DNA from: Kiloniella laminariae DSM 19542
GTDB lineage: Bacteria > Pseudomonadota > Alphaproteobacteria > Kiloniellales > Kiloniellaceae
Assembly (NCBI RefSeq): GCF_000374005.1
Contig: NZ_KB893136.1
Location: forward strand, 1 to 64,000
Reading direction: 5' to 3'
DNA length: 64,000 nucleotides
Part shown: positions 7,956 to 20,200 of the stretch, piece after piece
Numbering within the stretch: position 1 is the first letter of the stretch
Layout: each line of letters opens with the position of its first letter
Notes under the pieces: model-generated
What the model was told of the DNA's origin: nothing
The model's input: the letters and a program-made list of their open reading frames with translations, nothing else
Database searches by the model: none
Position numbers and translations under genes: made by a program

Positions 7956-10900
7956 TTATTTTTTTGCCAAAGACATCAGCTGTTCCATCATAGAGCGGAC
8001 ACCTTTAAGACGGGATGCAGGATCATCCCAGGCGCGGCGGTAAACCAGCTTGTGATCCGGGCGAATCTTGACCGTTCCGACCTGTTCCTGGATGAAAATA
8101 ATCAGCGCTGACGGATTGGCAAAACTGTCATTGCGGAAAGAAATCACCGCCCCTTTCGGACCCGCATCCACCTTCTCAACACCGCACTCTTTACAAAGTC
8201 CTTTGATCATCATCACCTGAAGCAAGTTCTCCACCTCGACAGGAATGTCGCCAAAACGGTCGATCAGCTCTGCGGCAAAACCGTCGATTTCCGTGCGCTC
8301 GGTCAGGGAGGAAAGACGACGATAGAGCCCGAGCCTGACATTCAGGTCGGCGACATAATGATCAGGAATCAGCACCGAAGAACCGATATTAATCTGAGGC
8401 GACCAGACGTCTTCTGATACTTCGTTGACCTCATCGCTGCGCAGGGTCGCAATCGCCTCTTCCAGCATTTGCTGATACAGCTCAACCCCGACTTCCTTGA
8501 TATGACCAGACTGCTCGTCTCCGACCAGGTTTCCAGCCCCGCGGATATCCATATCATGGCTGGCAAGGGTAAAGCCCGCGCCCAGACTGTCGAGGGTCTG
8601 CATAACCTCCAGACGGCGCTCTGCAGTCTTGCTCAGCAGCTTGCCGACAGGCAGTGTCAGATAACAATAGCCGCGGATCTTGGAACGCCCGATGCGCCCA
8701 CGGATCTGATACAGCTGTGCCAGACCAAACATATCCGACCGGTGCACAATCATCGTATTGGCCGAAGGAATATCCAGTCCGGATTCAATGATATTGGTCG
8801 AAAGCAGCACATCATACTGATGATCACAAAAAGCGGTCATCACCTCTTCAAGCTCCGTCGGGGCCAACTGACCATGGGCAACGCAAAGTTTTACTTCCGG
8901 TACCAGCTTGCTCAGCTTTTCCTTCATATCCTTGATGTCGGACAGGCGCGGGCAAACATAAAAGGTCTGACCACCGCGATAATGTTCGCGCAAGATTGCC
9001 TCGCGCACAATGACCGGGTCAAAGGGCAGGATAAAGGTACGGGCTGCCAGACGGTCCACAGGTGGCGTCGCGATCAGGCTCATTTCCTTCACACCCGACA
9101 TGGCCATCTGCAGTGTCCGGGGGATAGGTGTCGCCGTCAGGGTCAACACATGGACGTCGGTACGCAGTTCTTTCAGGCGCTCTTTCTGCTTTACCCCGAA
9201 GTGCTGTTCTTCATCCACAATCAGAAGACCAAGGTCTGAGAATTTGATATTCTTGGAGAAAACGGCGTGGGTACCTACAACAATTTCGACAGTACCAGCC
9301 GCCAGGCCCTTTTTGGTTTCTGTCTGCTGCTTGCTGTTTGCCAGACGTGACAACTGCCCGATCCGCACTGGCAACCCCTTGAATCGCTCGACAAAGGTCA
9401 GGTAGTGCTGGCGCGCCAGCAAGGTCGTTGGCACAACAATCGCCACCTGCTTGCCGCTCATGACAGCAACGAAGGCAGCACGCAGGGCAACTTCCGTTTT
9501 ACCAAAACCAACATCACCACAGATCAATCGATCCATGGGACGACCGGATCTGAGATCAGTAAAGACATCCTCGATGGCATTCAGCTGGTCTTCGGTTTCC
9601 GGATAGGGGAAGCGGGCCGCAAACTCGTCGTAAAGTCCTTCCGGCACATCGATGGTCTCGGCCTTGCGCAACAGGCGGTTGGCTGCAATACCGATCAGCT
9701 GGTGAGCGATCTCGCGGATACGCTCCTTGACCCGCGCCTTACGCGCCTGCCAGCCCACCCCGCCGAGACGGTCCAGTTCAGCCCCGGAATCCTCGGAACC
9801 ATAGCGCGAGAGCACCTCGATGTTCTCGACCGGAACAAAAAGCTTGTCGCCGCCATGATAAAGCACCTTGAGACAGTCGTGCGGAGCCCCGCCAACATCG
9901 ACCGTTTCCAGACCGATGTACTGACCAATGCCGTGTTCCATATGCACTACAAAGTCATTGTCCTGCAGTGAAGAGGCCTCGCGCAGGAAATTATCCGACT
10001 TGCGACGTTTCTTCTGCGCCCGGGCAATCCTCTCTCCAAGGATATCCTGCTCGGTGATAAAAACCACCTCAGGGGTCACGACACCGCGTTCCAGCCCCAT
10101 GGTCAGGAACTGCACCTGCTTCCGCATGGTCTTGCGCAGGATCTTCCAGTTTTTCAGAATGTCCGTGTTGGTGATCTCATGTTCATGAAACATCGAGATC
10201 AGACGATCACGCGATCCATCGGTATAGCCCGTAACAACAATCTTTTTCCCTGCATTTTGCTGCAGGCGAATATAGTCCCGCACCTCGTCAAAGACGTTTA
10301 CGCCTTCGCGGTTGCGCGATTCAGAAAAATCCTTGCCAAGCTTGCCTTCAGCATCAACGACATTTTCCTGGTGATCCGGCAGTTCAAAAGGAGAGAACTG
10401 GGCAACACCCCGGATGTTTAATTGAGCATCCCAGTCGGCAACAGACAGAAACAACCGTTCCATGGCAACAGGCTTATAGGTCGTCCCACTGTCAGATGAT
10501 TTTTCTGTGACTTTCCCCACCGACTGAACCATGGATTGGCGGGCCTGATAGAAATCAGTAATTGATTCAATCCGGGCATCCCGTGCCTCTTCTGCCTGGG
10601 CATCCAGTGTCACCCGGACTTCAGGAAGATAATCAAAAACAGTATCTAACTCACCATAAAATAACGGTAACCAGTGTTCCATTCCCGGATACTGCCGCCC
10701 TTCCGAGATTGCCTCGTAAAGCGGATCATCCTTACCAACGGTGCCAAAGCTTTCCCTGTAGCCCAACCTGAAAGCCTCGATAGTTTTCTCATCCAGAATA
10801 ACCTCGCCAACTGGCCTTAACTCCAGGCTTTCAGCCTCCCCCGTGGTGAGCTGACTCATGGGATCAAAATGGCGCAGACTGTCCAGCTCATCCCCAAAGA

Positions 10901-11459
10901 AATCCAGCCTCAGCGGGTTTTCCTGCCCCGGAGGATAAACATCCAGAATCCCCCCGCGAATGGCGTATTCCCCTGGCTCGCTTACAGTCTCGGATCTGCT
11001 GTAGCCATTTGTGGCAAAAAAGCGGGTCAGACGATCAAGCGGCATGACCGCCCCTGCCTTGGCAACCAGCGTCCGGTCTTTGAAAACACCTCGTGGCGGC
11101 ACCCGTTGCAGGGCGGCACTGATGGTTGTCAGGACCAGGCGGCCACCAGCGGGGCTCCCGGTTTCAAGCAAGCGGGCGAAAGCATCAATCCTGGCCGCCA
11201 AAATATCCCGGTGGGGGCTTACCCGGTCGTAAGGCAAACAATCCCAGGCCGGTATCTGGATTATTTCAAGATCTGGCGCAAAGAACTGTACCAGTTCCGC
11301 TAGGGCTGCCATCCTGTTGTCATCCAGAGCAATATGCAAAAGCGGCATCGGTGCCAGCTCCAGCGCAAGCTCGGCGAGGATCTGGGCATCATAGCCCTCA
11401 GGAGCTGCGGAAATTTGATAACGATCTGCGGCCTGAAGTCGGGTGGCGAGTGTCTTCAC
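7956..11459 (-). CDS. mfd: Transcription-repair coupling factor Mfd
   Basis: This 1,167-residue ATP-dependent DNA translocase removes stalled RNA polymerase at lesions and recruits UvrA. Domains in order are a UvrB-like N-terminal module, an RNA polymerase-interaction domain around residues 480-560 (VVHMEHGIGQYIGLE), and a RecG-like translocase with Walker A GDVGFGKTE at about residue 648 and the DEEQ box at about 746. It ends with a helicase C domain holding QIRGRIGRS and a C-terminal UvrA-binding domain. Length is typical. The start is GTG at 11459 with no strong Shine-Dalgarno. sdhE lies 97 bases upstream on the same strand, and recG is divergent beyond it. Confidence 0.98.
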   Translation of the reverse strand: MKTLATRLQAADRYQISAAPEGYDAQILAELALELAPMPLLHIALDDNRMAALAELVQFFAPDLEIIQIPAWDCLPYDRVSPHRDILAARIDAFARLLETGSPAGGRLVLTTISAALQRVPPRGVFKDRTLVAKAGAVMPLDRLTRFFATNGYSRSETVSEPGEYAIRGGILDVYPPGQENPLRLDFFGDELDSLRHFDPMSQLTTGEAESLELRPVGEVILDEKTIEAFRLGYRESFGTVGKDDPLYEAISEGRQYPGMEHWLPLFYGELDTVFDYLPEVRVTLDAQAEEARDARIESITDFYQARQSMVQSVGKVTEKSSDSGTTYKPVAMERLFLSVADWDAQLNIRGVAQFSPFELPDHQENVVDAEGKLGKDFSESRNREGVNVFDEVRDYIRLQQNAGKKIVVTGYTDGSRDRLISMFHEHEITNTDILKNWKILRKTMRKQVQFLTMGLERGVVTPEVVFITEQDILGERIARAQKKRRKSDNFLREASSLQDNDFVVHMEHGIGQYIGLETVDVGGAPHDCLKVLYHGGDKLFVPVENIEVLSRYGSEDSGAELDRLGGVGWQARKARVKERIREIAHQLIGIAANRLLRKAETIDVPEGLYDEFAARFPYPETEDQLNAIEDVFTDLRSGRPMDRLICGDVGFGKTEVALRAAFVAVMSGKQVAIVVPTTLLARQHYLTFVERFKGLPVRIGQLSRLANSKQQTETKKGLAAGTVEIVVGTHAVFSKNIKFSDLGLLIVDEEQHFGVKQKERLKELRTDVHVLTLTATPIPRTLQMAMSGVKEMSLIATPPVDRLAARTFILPFDPVIVREAILREHYRGGQTFYVCPRLSDIKDMKEKLSKLVPEVKLCVAHGQLAPTELEEVMTAFCDHQYDVLLSTNIIESGLDIPSANTMIVHRSDMFGLAQLYQIRGRIGRSKIRGYCYLTLPVGKLLSKTAERRLEVMQTLDSLGAGFTLASHDMDIRGAGNLVGDEQSGHIKEVGVELYQQMLEEAIATLRSDEVNEVSEDVWSPQINIGSSVLIPDHYVADLNVRLGLYRRLSSLTERTEIDGFAAELIDRFGDIPVEVENLLQVMMIKGLCKECGVEKVDAGPKGAVISFRNDSFANPSALIIFIQEQVGTVKIRPDHKLVYRRAWDDPASRLKGVRSMMEQLMSLAKK

Positions 11460-11556
11460 AATAGCAATCTTTTTTATCTGGCTTTTATCTGAAACGGATA
11501 TGTCAGGCCTGCGTGTTTAAAGGCTGAAACAGCTCTGACATTCGGGCGCAAAGAAA

Positions 11557-11829
11557 CTATCTGTCCTGTGGCTTGTACTGGAATGCCAGCAAGGCCGTCA
11601 GAACGGGGTTACAGCTGCTTTCCGGTGGCTGGGAGTTGCCAATGATCCAGTCATAGAGTACCGGATCGGGAATATTGAGAATCTCTTCAAACAGATCCAG
11701 ATCTTCGGCTTCCATCGTGCCGACATGTTTGTCAGCAAAAGACCCGATAAGAAGATCCGCTTCCTGGGTTCCGCGATGCCAGCTTCTGAACCGGAGCTGT
11801 TTGCGTCTTTTTTCCACCTCGGCAGTCAT
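11557..11829 (-). CDS. sdhE: FAD assembly factor SdhE (succinate dehydrogenase assembly factor 2)
   Basis: This small 90-residue helical protein promotes covalent attachment of FAD to SdhA of succinate dehydrogenase in the cytoplasm. The conserved RGxxExD motif is present as RGTQEADLLIG at residues 19-29, and the family pattern continues with an acidic helix (FEEIL) and VLYDWI. Length and motif match the SdhE/YgfY/SDH5 family. Its place directly before mfd and divergent from recG is a common alphaproteobacterial order. Confidence 0.92.
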   Translation of the reverse strand: MTAEVEKRRKQLRFRSWHRGTQEADLLIGSFADKHVGTMEAEDLDLFEEILNIPDPVLYDWIIGNSQPPESSCNPVLTALLAFQYKPQDR

Positions 11830-12022
11830 AGATCCTGTACCTGTCTGTCGCTTCCCGACCAGCTAACCGCTCGGACTGTCTGTCACAATCTGGTTAAATC
11901 TGACCAATACCTGGACCACCATAACCTGACTTGTGGTGTTTCAGTTGCAGGGGAAGCTGTGTTATGAAACATTACTAGAACATTTAATAAACATCCTGCT
12001 CATTTTCTGCAAGTCAAAGCCC

Positions 12023-14104
12023 GTGCGCCCAGAGATTCTCTTTCCGCTTTTCACACCCGTCTCCACACTTCAGGGCGTTGGTCCGCGCCTGAGTGTTCTT
12101 TATGAAAAGCTCGCGGGCTCCCGCGTTCTGGATCTTTGCTGGCACCTGCCTGTCGGGATGATCGACCGACGCTATGCACCAACACTTGCTGACGCCCTGC
12201 CCGATCGTGTTGCCACGCTGAAAGTGACCGTTAGCCGCCACAGCCCTGCCCCCAACCGACGCAGCCCCTATCGGGTGTTCTGCCACGATGCCACAGGGGA
12301 AATCCAGCTGGTCTTCTTCCACGCCCGAGCCGATTATCTGATGAAGCTGCTGCCCCCGGGGGAAGTCCGGATCATCAGTGGCAAGCTGGAACGCTTTGGC
12401 GAAACCTTACAGATGGCCCACCCTGACCACATGGTGCCGTTGGAAGAAGAAGCCGAGGTCAAAACGGTCGAGCCTGTCTACCCCTTGTCTGCTGGAGTGA
12501 CCCTGAAACCACTGACCAAGGCCATCCGCGGGGCGCTTGCCCTCACCCCGGCTTTGCCTGAATGGCTCGACCCGGCGCACAAGGCTCGTGAACAGTGGCA
12601 GATTTGGCGCGATTGTCTCGAACAGGCCCATCACCCCAGATCAGACGATGAGCTCACACCCTTCTCCCCGATCAGAAAACGCCTGGCCTATGACGAGCTG
12701 CTGGCCAACCAGCTGGCAATTTCTCTGGTCCGACAACAGCAGACAGCGGCCAAAGGCCGGGCAACCAAGGGCAAGGGGCATCTGCGGGAACAGATGCTCG
12801 ACATCCTGCCTTTTACCCTGACCGGATCGCAGGACCAGGCCATAAAAGAAGTCATCACCGATATGGAAAGCTCTGATCGCATGTTGCGGCTGGTTCAGGG
12901 CGATGTCGGCAGCGGCAAGACTGCTGTGGCGCTTTTCCCCATGCTTGCCGCAATTGAGACCGGGGCGCAGGCCGCCATTATGGCGCCAACCGAAATTCTG
13001 GCCCGCCAGCATTACAACACCCTCCAGCCCTTTGCCGAAAAGCTTGGTGTAACCATCACCATCCTTACCGGACGCGACAAAGGCAAAGCCAGATCAGCCA
13101 TCCTGGAAAACATCGCCACGGGCAAGGCCCAGATGGTTATCGGCACCCATGCCCTGTTCCAGGACGAGATCATCTTTCACAACCTTGCGCTGGCCGTGAT
13201 TGATGAACAGCACCGCTTTGGCGTTCATCAGCGCCTGTCTCTGGCGAAAAAGGGGGCTGGTGTGGACATGCTGGTGATGACCGCCACACCGATCCCGCGA
13301 ACCCTGATGCTCACTGCCTATGGCGACATGGCGGTTTCACGCCTGACCGAAAAACCCGCCGGGCGACAACCTGTTGATACCCGTACTGTACCACTAGACA
13401 AGATTGCCGATGTGATTAATGGCGTGGCCCGTTCGCTGGATCAGGGCACCAAGGTCTATTGGGTCTGCCCGTTGGTTGAAGAGTCTGATAAATCCGATCT
13501 TGCCGCCGCCGAAGCTCGCTTCCGGGAACTGGAAGAACGTTTTGGCAAACGTGTTGGCCTGATCCATGGCCGTATGAAGGGCCCGGAAAAAGACGCTGTC
13601 ATGGAACAGTTCTCCAAGGGAAGTATAGATCTTCTCATTGCCACCACGGTGATCGAAGTGGGTGTTGACGTGCCCCAGGCCACCATCATGATCATCGAAC
13701 ATGCCGAACGTTTTGGCCTGGCCCAGTTGCACCAGCTGCGTGGACGCATTGGCCGGGGCAGTGAAAAATCCACCTGTATCCTGCTTTATCAGGGACCACT
13801 GGGTGAAACCAGCAAGGCCCGCCTGAAGATCATGCGCGAAAGCGACGACGGTTTTGTCATCGCCGAAGAAGACCTGCGCCTGCGCGGTGCTGGTGAAATG
13901 CTCGGTACCCGGCAAAGTGGCCTGCCCGAATTTCGGGTCGCCGACCTTGCCTGCCATGGCGACCTGCTCGCCACCGCCCGCGATGACGCCAGCCTGATCA
14001 TGGAAAAAGACCCGACCCTGCAATCCGACCGCGGCAAGGCCCTGCGTGTCCTGCTCTATCTGTTTGAGCGTGATACCGCAGTTACCTACCTTAAATCGGG
14101 ATAA
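12023..14104 (+). CDS. recG: ATP-dependent DNA helicase RecG
   Basis: This branch-migrating helicase of 693 residues acts on stalled forks and Holliday junctions. I take GTG at 12023 (VRPEILFPLFTPVSTLQGVG) as the start because it matches the usual N-terminus of alphaproteobacterial RecG. The open frame reaches back to 11933, but those 30 codons look unrelated. A wedge/OB domain occupies the first 250 residues. Walker A GDVGSGKTAVAL is at about residue 293, DEQHRFG at about 392, the TATPIPRTL motif follows, and the C-terminal QLRGRIGRG is motif VI. A terminator follows the stop. Confidence 0.97.
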   Translation: MRPEILFPLFTPVSTLQGVGPRLSVLYEKLAGSRVLDLCWHLPVGMIDRRYAPTLADALPDRVATLKVTVSRHSPAPNRRSPYRVFCHDATGEIQLVFFHARADYLMKLLPPGEVRIISGKLERFGETLQMAHPDHMVPLEEEAEVKTVEPVYPLSAGVTLKPLTKAIRGALALTPALPEWLDPAHKAREQWQIWRDCLEQAHHPRSDDELTPFSPIRKRLAYDELLANQLAISLVRQQQTAAKGRATKGKGHLREQMLDILPFTLTGSQDQAIKEVITDMESSDRMLRLVQGDVGSGKTAVALFPMLAAIETGAQAAIMAPTEILARQHYNTLQPFAEKLGVTITILTGRDKGKARSAILENIATGKAQMVIGTHALFQDEIIFHNLALAVIDEQHRFGVHQRLSLAKKGAGVDMLVMTATPIPRTLMLTAYGDMAVSRLTEKPAGRQPVDTRTVPLDKIADVINGVARSLDQGTKVYWVCPLVEESDKSDLAAAEARFRELEERFGKRVGLIHGRMKGPEKDAVMEQFSKGSIDLLIATTVIEVGVDVPQATIMIIEHAERFGLAQLHQLRGRIGRGSEKSTCILLYQGPLGETSKARLKIMRESDDGFVIAEEDLRLRGAGEMLGTRQSGLPEFRVADLACHGDLLATARDDASLIMEKDPTLQSDRGKALRVLLYLFERDTAVTYLKSG

Positions 14105-14159
14105 ATAACAGAACTAACGCCAGAGAATTCTGAGCCCAGAAAATTCTGAACTGACGAAA

Positions 14160-14196
14160 GGAGCCCCCACCGACGGGCAGGGGCTTCTTCATTTTA
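14160..14196. terminator. Terminator between convergent recG and the giant surface-protein gene
   Basis: AGCCCC (14162-14167) pairs with GGGGCT (14180-14185), followed by TCTTCATTTT. It serves recG and could also act on the opposite strand for the gene ending at 14227. Confidence 0.75.
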
Positions 14197-14226
14197 CTTG
14201 TCAAATTTTGACAGGCTGGATCGTGA

Positions 14227-17200
14227 TTACACCACGGTTACATTGTGTTCATCATTATCCAGGATCACGGTCAGGATATCAGTGGCGCTAACCCCTTCCA
14301 GATAGGCGATCTGGGTATAGGTCGCCCCGCCGTTGGTCGAAATTTCCAGATCGGCACCTCCGCCGTTCTGGGTTGCACGGACAAAGCTTGCGACAGCATC
14401 GGTATTATCATCAAAGGTCACCAGATCACTGATGTTGAGGATATCACCTTCAGCCATGTTATAACCACCACCACTCTGATTGTAATCCGTGATGGTATCC
14501 ACATCGACCCCGACATTCTGACCAAAGAAACCAAAGGTATCAGCTCCGGTTCCCCCGGTCAGGGTATCTGATCCGGCACCGCCAATCAGAACATCGTTTC
14601 CACCATTCCCGATAAGGATGTCATCTCCATCCCCGCCGATCAGGATTTCCCCATCCCCGGTTCCGGTTACAGTCGAACCTTCCTGATACGCGACACTTAC
14701 ACTGGCAAGATCGGTACTGAAACCATCTGCTGCCGTGTAATCAAAGCTGCCATCTTCCGGCTGGACAATATCCGTGCTGTCGATGGACAGTTCAGCTTCG
14801 TAATCACGAGTACGCGTAGAACTACCATCTTTACTATCAGTAGACTGAACACGAATAAAGTAATTACCGCCTGTACTTGCTGTAAATGTATCTCCAACTT
14901 CGAAATTTGAATCTACAACAGACCCGCCAGCACTATGAAGCGTCAACTTCAGATTATGATTACCATCAAAATCCTCAAGTTTGAGAGTTTCACCTGCAAT
15001 CAACACAACAAGATAACTATCGCGGTCATATCTTCTATCAGTACTTCCACCAAAGATGCCACCATCTCGATCACTGGCGTCGCGGATACGACCTTCAAAG
15101 TTGATCAGATGAACAACTTCATTTGCAGGTGTACTTCCATCCCGCACCCAGAGATTTCGGCTGAGGTTTGTCGCCTGATTTCCTCCTGATGTGTCGAAAT
15201 TATCATTCACCTCATTACTATCAACATGATCATTATTGGGTCCAGGAGGGTCATGATAAAACTGTCCGTCGCTACCATATGCCCGCTCGGTGATAGTCTG
15301 CACCGTACTGCCCGACCCGAAACCAAGGCTGGAAACATCCAGGCCGTCTGGCACAAAGGTAACCACACCACCAGCCTGGCTGACAGCCCCTTCCATCGGG
15401 TTACTGACGCCCGTTACATCTGTGCCGGGATTGGTTTCGTCATTCAGTAGCAATGCCCACTCAGGAATATCAATATCCCCTGAAGTGATATTGGTCAGAA
15501 CCACATCGTTAATCGCGTCAATCGGTTCCGGCAGGGTCACACAAACCTTCAGATCCGCTGAAGAAGGATCTCCGTCACCATCAACCATGGTGTAGGTGAA
15601 AGTTTCTTCAAAATCACTGCTTACAGAGCCTGGTGTAGTATAGGTGTAAGCCCCTGTGGCCGTATCGACCACCAGCTTGCCCCCTTCGGCGGTTGAGGCA
15701 ATGGTGATGATACCATCACTGCTGCCATCCCCGGCATCGGTATAGACAACACCATCGTGCAGCACTTCAGTAATCGCAACAGTACCAAAGCCATCTGCAC
15801 CCGGCAAATCATTCGCCAGCAGGTTACCGCTTGCTTCACCCCCGCCGCCCATGGTGCCACCCAGAGCATCTGCCAGATCAGCAAAGTTCGGTACACTGAC
15901 AAAGCTGTAGAGGCTGGCCGGGATAAAAGGATTACTGTCATCTCCGCCACCGGTATTGAGGAAATAATCTTCCAGACCGTCTTCAACCGAAGAACTTGGT
16001 CCAATACCAATTCCTGTAACCTGAACATTGTTATCAACAATCGCTGTTGCAATGTTGCTGTCGATCTCATCATCATTATCGGTATTGGTATCATTCGGAG
16101 AACCGTCACTGATAAAGTAGAGATGATTTTCAAAAGACGGCAAGCCCGTGATCGGATTGTTCAGATACTCGGAATTCAATCCGAACAACGAAGCCATACC
16201 TGCGTCGTAGTTGGTCGAACCAGAGTCGTCATAATCCCCGCGGATTGTCGTAAGTTGATCATCCAGAGTTGTTGATGACAGGGTGCCATCATCGTTCAAC
16301 CGGACAAAATCATCCAGATCCAGCGTTCCGCCAGCAAAACCGTCGAAGACAAAGGTGCCATAATCCTCGGCATTGGATCCGAAAGTCACCAGAGAGAAGG
16401 CCAGGGTTTCAGGCGATCCCTTGGCAACCAGACTGTCGATAAAGGTGCGAACACCGTCGATCTGGGTATGATAGTTTGACTGGCCGATTGATCCGCTTTC
16501 ATCAATAACAAAAGCGATATTGAGCGGCGGCGCGTCTCCCGGTGCAGTGACAAGACAGATCTCGTCATCGACCGCAACTGGCTCATCATCCTTGATACAG
16601 ATTTTCAGATCAGCAGAGGTTTTATCGCCATCGTTGTCGAGGATAGAGTAAGTAAATATATCCTCGACCTCATCATCAGTGGCAGAACCCGGCGCACCAT
16701 GCATCACCGATGGCAGGCTGGTATAGGTATAATCCCCGGCAGCATTTCCGCCCTGATCATCCATATAGATTTCCAATGTCCCCTTGGCCGTTGTGATGGT
16801 CAGGAGTTTGGTGCCATCGTCGTAACTGGCCGAAGGTGTGCCGACAGTTGGGCCGGTCAGAACCCCGCTGTCATCGACAGAGAAGCTGACACCGTCAACT
16901 TCGACACCACAGATCCGGTCCAGACCATCAGCTCCGGCATCATCATTGGCGACAACATTGCCACTAACGGTATTGCCCAACCCGATTGTCCCAACCAGCA
17001 CGTCGGCAAGATCTTCAAAGGAAGCTGCGTTCAGGACTTCGCTGGTATCTGCAACAACACCACCATCGAAGAAATTTACAAAGGTAGAGGGTGAGATTGA
17101 ACTGCCGATACCGATTGCTGTGAAGCCGATGTCACCATCCAGCAGATCTGCTTTACCACCGCTGTCCAGAACAACAGAAGCATTGCTCAGCGGAGACGCC

Positions 17201-20200
17201 CCGTCATTCCGGTTGCCGTCACTCAGGAAGAACACCTGATTGTTATGGCCCGGAATATGTTCGAAGTCGCCCCCTGTATCAGAGAAGAGCATTTCAATCG
17301 CGGCTTCAAAGTCTGTCGCCCCTGAATTGATGATCGCCCGGCTTGTTCCGTCCAATGCCGCTTCTGCCGAGGCAAGATCGGTAAAGGTGCCCAGGTTGGC
17401 AGCATCAGCACCGAAAGCCACCAGCGTCACCGATACAGCGGCTCCTGAACCAAACAACGTCTGGATAAAGGTTTTGACGCTGGCAATTTCCGTCGCCAGA
17501 TCACCATCACTGACCGAGCCACTGAAGTCCATGACAATCCCGATATTCTGGGGTTGTGTGCTGGTCTCGACTTCGGTAACGCAAGCTTCATCGTCTTGGG
17601 CTGTAGGTCCGTCATCCTTGAAGTAAAGTGCCGTGCCCAGATCAAGAGAAGCATCTGCATGGTCGCCGTCACTATCAACAATTGTGCCCGTCAGACTGAT
17701 CAGCCCTGGCGCCAAACTAACTGCGTCATTGGGGTTATCTGCGTCTGGATGTTCAAGTGCCCGTTGCTGATCCAGGGTAACCACCCCGCTACCATCAACA
17801 GATACCTTGAAGACAACTGCTCCACCAGCACTGCCAATACGTCCATAAACATCCCCACCCTGGGTATAGAGCAACACAGGATCGCCTGTCGCAGTATCAA
17901 CCAAACCAGAGTTCGTGCCATCTGTTGCCGAAACGGCGTAAGTCAGGCTGCCGGGACCATCAGCACCAAAGCTGCTAGCAAACCGCCCAGAGAAATCAAG
18001 GCTGTCATCCTGGTCAAGATCCGTCTCGTCCACACAAAGAGCCTGGGTGATTGAAATATTATCAATGTACCCGCCGAGACTTTCACTAGCTCCCGCACCA
18101 ACAAAGGCCAGATTATTGCTACCGGCCCCAGCTGTTACAACAACTGTAAATTTGGTCCAGCCGCCAGGCGCATCTGTCGAGGTTACATCCTCTACCTCAA
18201 CACCATTCCACTTGACGATGACATCGTCCGTATCAGTGCCGTTATCAACACGAGGACGATAATGGAAGGTCAGAACATAGTCTTCTCCTGGTGTCATCCC
18301 GGAAATATCCTGCTGCGCCACCGAATTCTGATGCGCATCAAGCTCCAGCAAAGCATCACCATGTTGGGCTGCTCCGGCAACACCACCGTGCTGTATTTCG
18401 AAACGTGGCTGACCTTCTCCGCCGTTGCTCCAGGAACCGTCACTGAGATTTTCGAAAACATCCCAACTAGCCCCACTCAGGGTATGGCCGTCCTCAAAGC
18501 TGCCGTTCAGGACAAATTCAGTTGGTGGATTGACCGAAATAGACGGACCATCATCCTTGACGATAACATCCACAGAGCCCCAGTCGTAATCCCAATCGCC
18601 ATCGACAATCTTGACGTGGAATTTCATTGGCAATGGATCGTTGTGATCATCCGTATCCGGATGTTCCAGGGCGATGAACTGTTCGTACTCATACGTACCA
18701 TCAGGGTTCACAGTAAAGGTGAAAGCAACGTCACCCGCAGCCCAGCCCGTCAACACATTCCCGGTCTGGGACGTCGTGATTGGGGTGTCAGTTTCAGAAG
18801 TCGTGATACCTGCAGTATCGACAAAAATTCTGATGGCATCATTATGCGGCGTCCAAGGAAAGTCCGCCTGTGGTCCATCTGCCCCAAAATCAAAGATATC
18901 AAATGTACCATCGGCTTTAATAGATGCTGCTGTATTCAGGTCGGTCTCATCGACCATCAGCATTTCCTGACCATCAATCTCAGGACCATCATCAAGCACT
19001 TTCAGGAACACTTTGCCATAAGCCTTATCCCCATCACCGTCCTTGATCCGGACAGTAAAGAGCATGCCAAGCGGCTCGTTATGATCATAACCGTTCCAGT
19101 GCTCCAGAGCCTGGTACTGTTCGTAATTATAGGTACCATCAGGGTTGGTGGTAAATCTGAAGACTTCTTCCCCGTTTGCAGTCCCGATCAGGGTATCACC
19201 CGACTGGCTGGTACTAACAGCATGGTTACCCTGCGCCGTTCTAATGGTCCCGAGTGAGAACATTTCTATACGAATATCATCCGCGGCAGGACCATCTGCC
19301 CCAAAGTCGAAGACATCAAACTGACCAAAATCGGAAATCACCGCACCATTGTCAAAATCAGTTTCATCAACACAAAGGAACTCGTGTCCACCAATTTTGG
19401 GACCATCATCATCAAAATTGATTTTCAGACGCCCGATATTGCTCCGGTCACCCTCATCATCTACAGCGAAGAACTTGAGATTCATCGTGTTGATGTCTTC
19501 ATCGTGATTGTAGGGATTAGGATGTTTCAGGGACATATACTGTTCGACATAAATATCGACGTCATTTTCCCCATTATGAAGATCAGACCCAATTGTCACA
19601 ACAAAAGCCAGATCGCCATCCGAGCCCCCGACCCGCCCATAAACAACCGAAGGATCAGATGCAGAGGAATAGAGGTTGATCTGTGAGCCATCTGTGGTTC
19701 TTACACCACTGTACTGGCCGCTATAATCAATAAAGCGGATATCTTCCAGATCATCTGGTGGAGAAAGGCTTGGGCTCGACGGGCTGTCGGTATCCAACGG
19801 TCCGTCAGAACCGTCAGCCTCATCATCAGAACCGTCCGTGTGAAGATCCAGTCCACCATCAATCGATATAAAGCCCCGGCTTACAATGCCGCCGCCAGAT
19901 ACACCGTCTGCTAGCATCGCAGCAGCAAGAAGGTTTTGAGCATCCGAAACGCCGGCAACATTATTTGTAACCGCCTGTTCCGCTGAGGTCTGGTCCCCTT
20001 CGGTTTCATCCAGATAGAGTTTGGCGCGACGCACAAGATCGGGGATGTCTTCCTGGATATCAAAAACAAACTGGCCTTCCGCAAAAGCAACATTATTTGC
20101 CAATGTCAGCTCATCGGTACCGATATCAGTTTCCTGTTCCTCGGCGATCGCCTTGACGGTAATAATAACCGGGCCATTGGTGTGCGTCGGTCCCTCGTTA

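Noticed and set aside
11933-12022. Upstream extension of recG to an ATG
   Set aside because: The 30 extra residues are unrelated to RecG, while GTG 12023 gives the canonical N-terminus.
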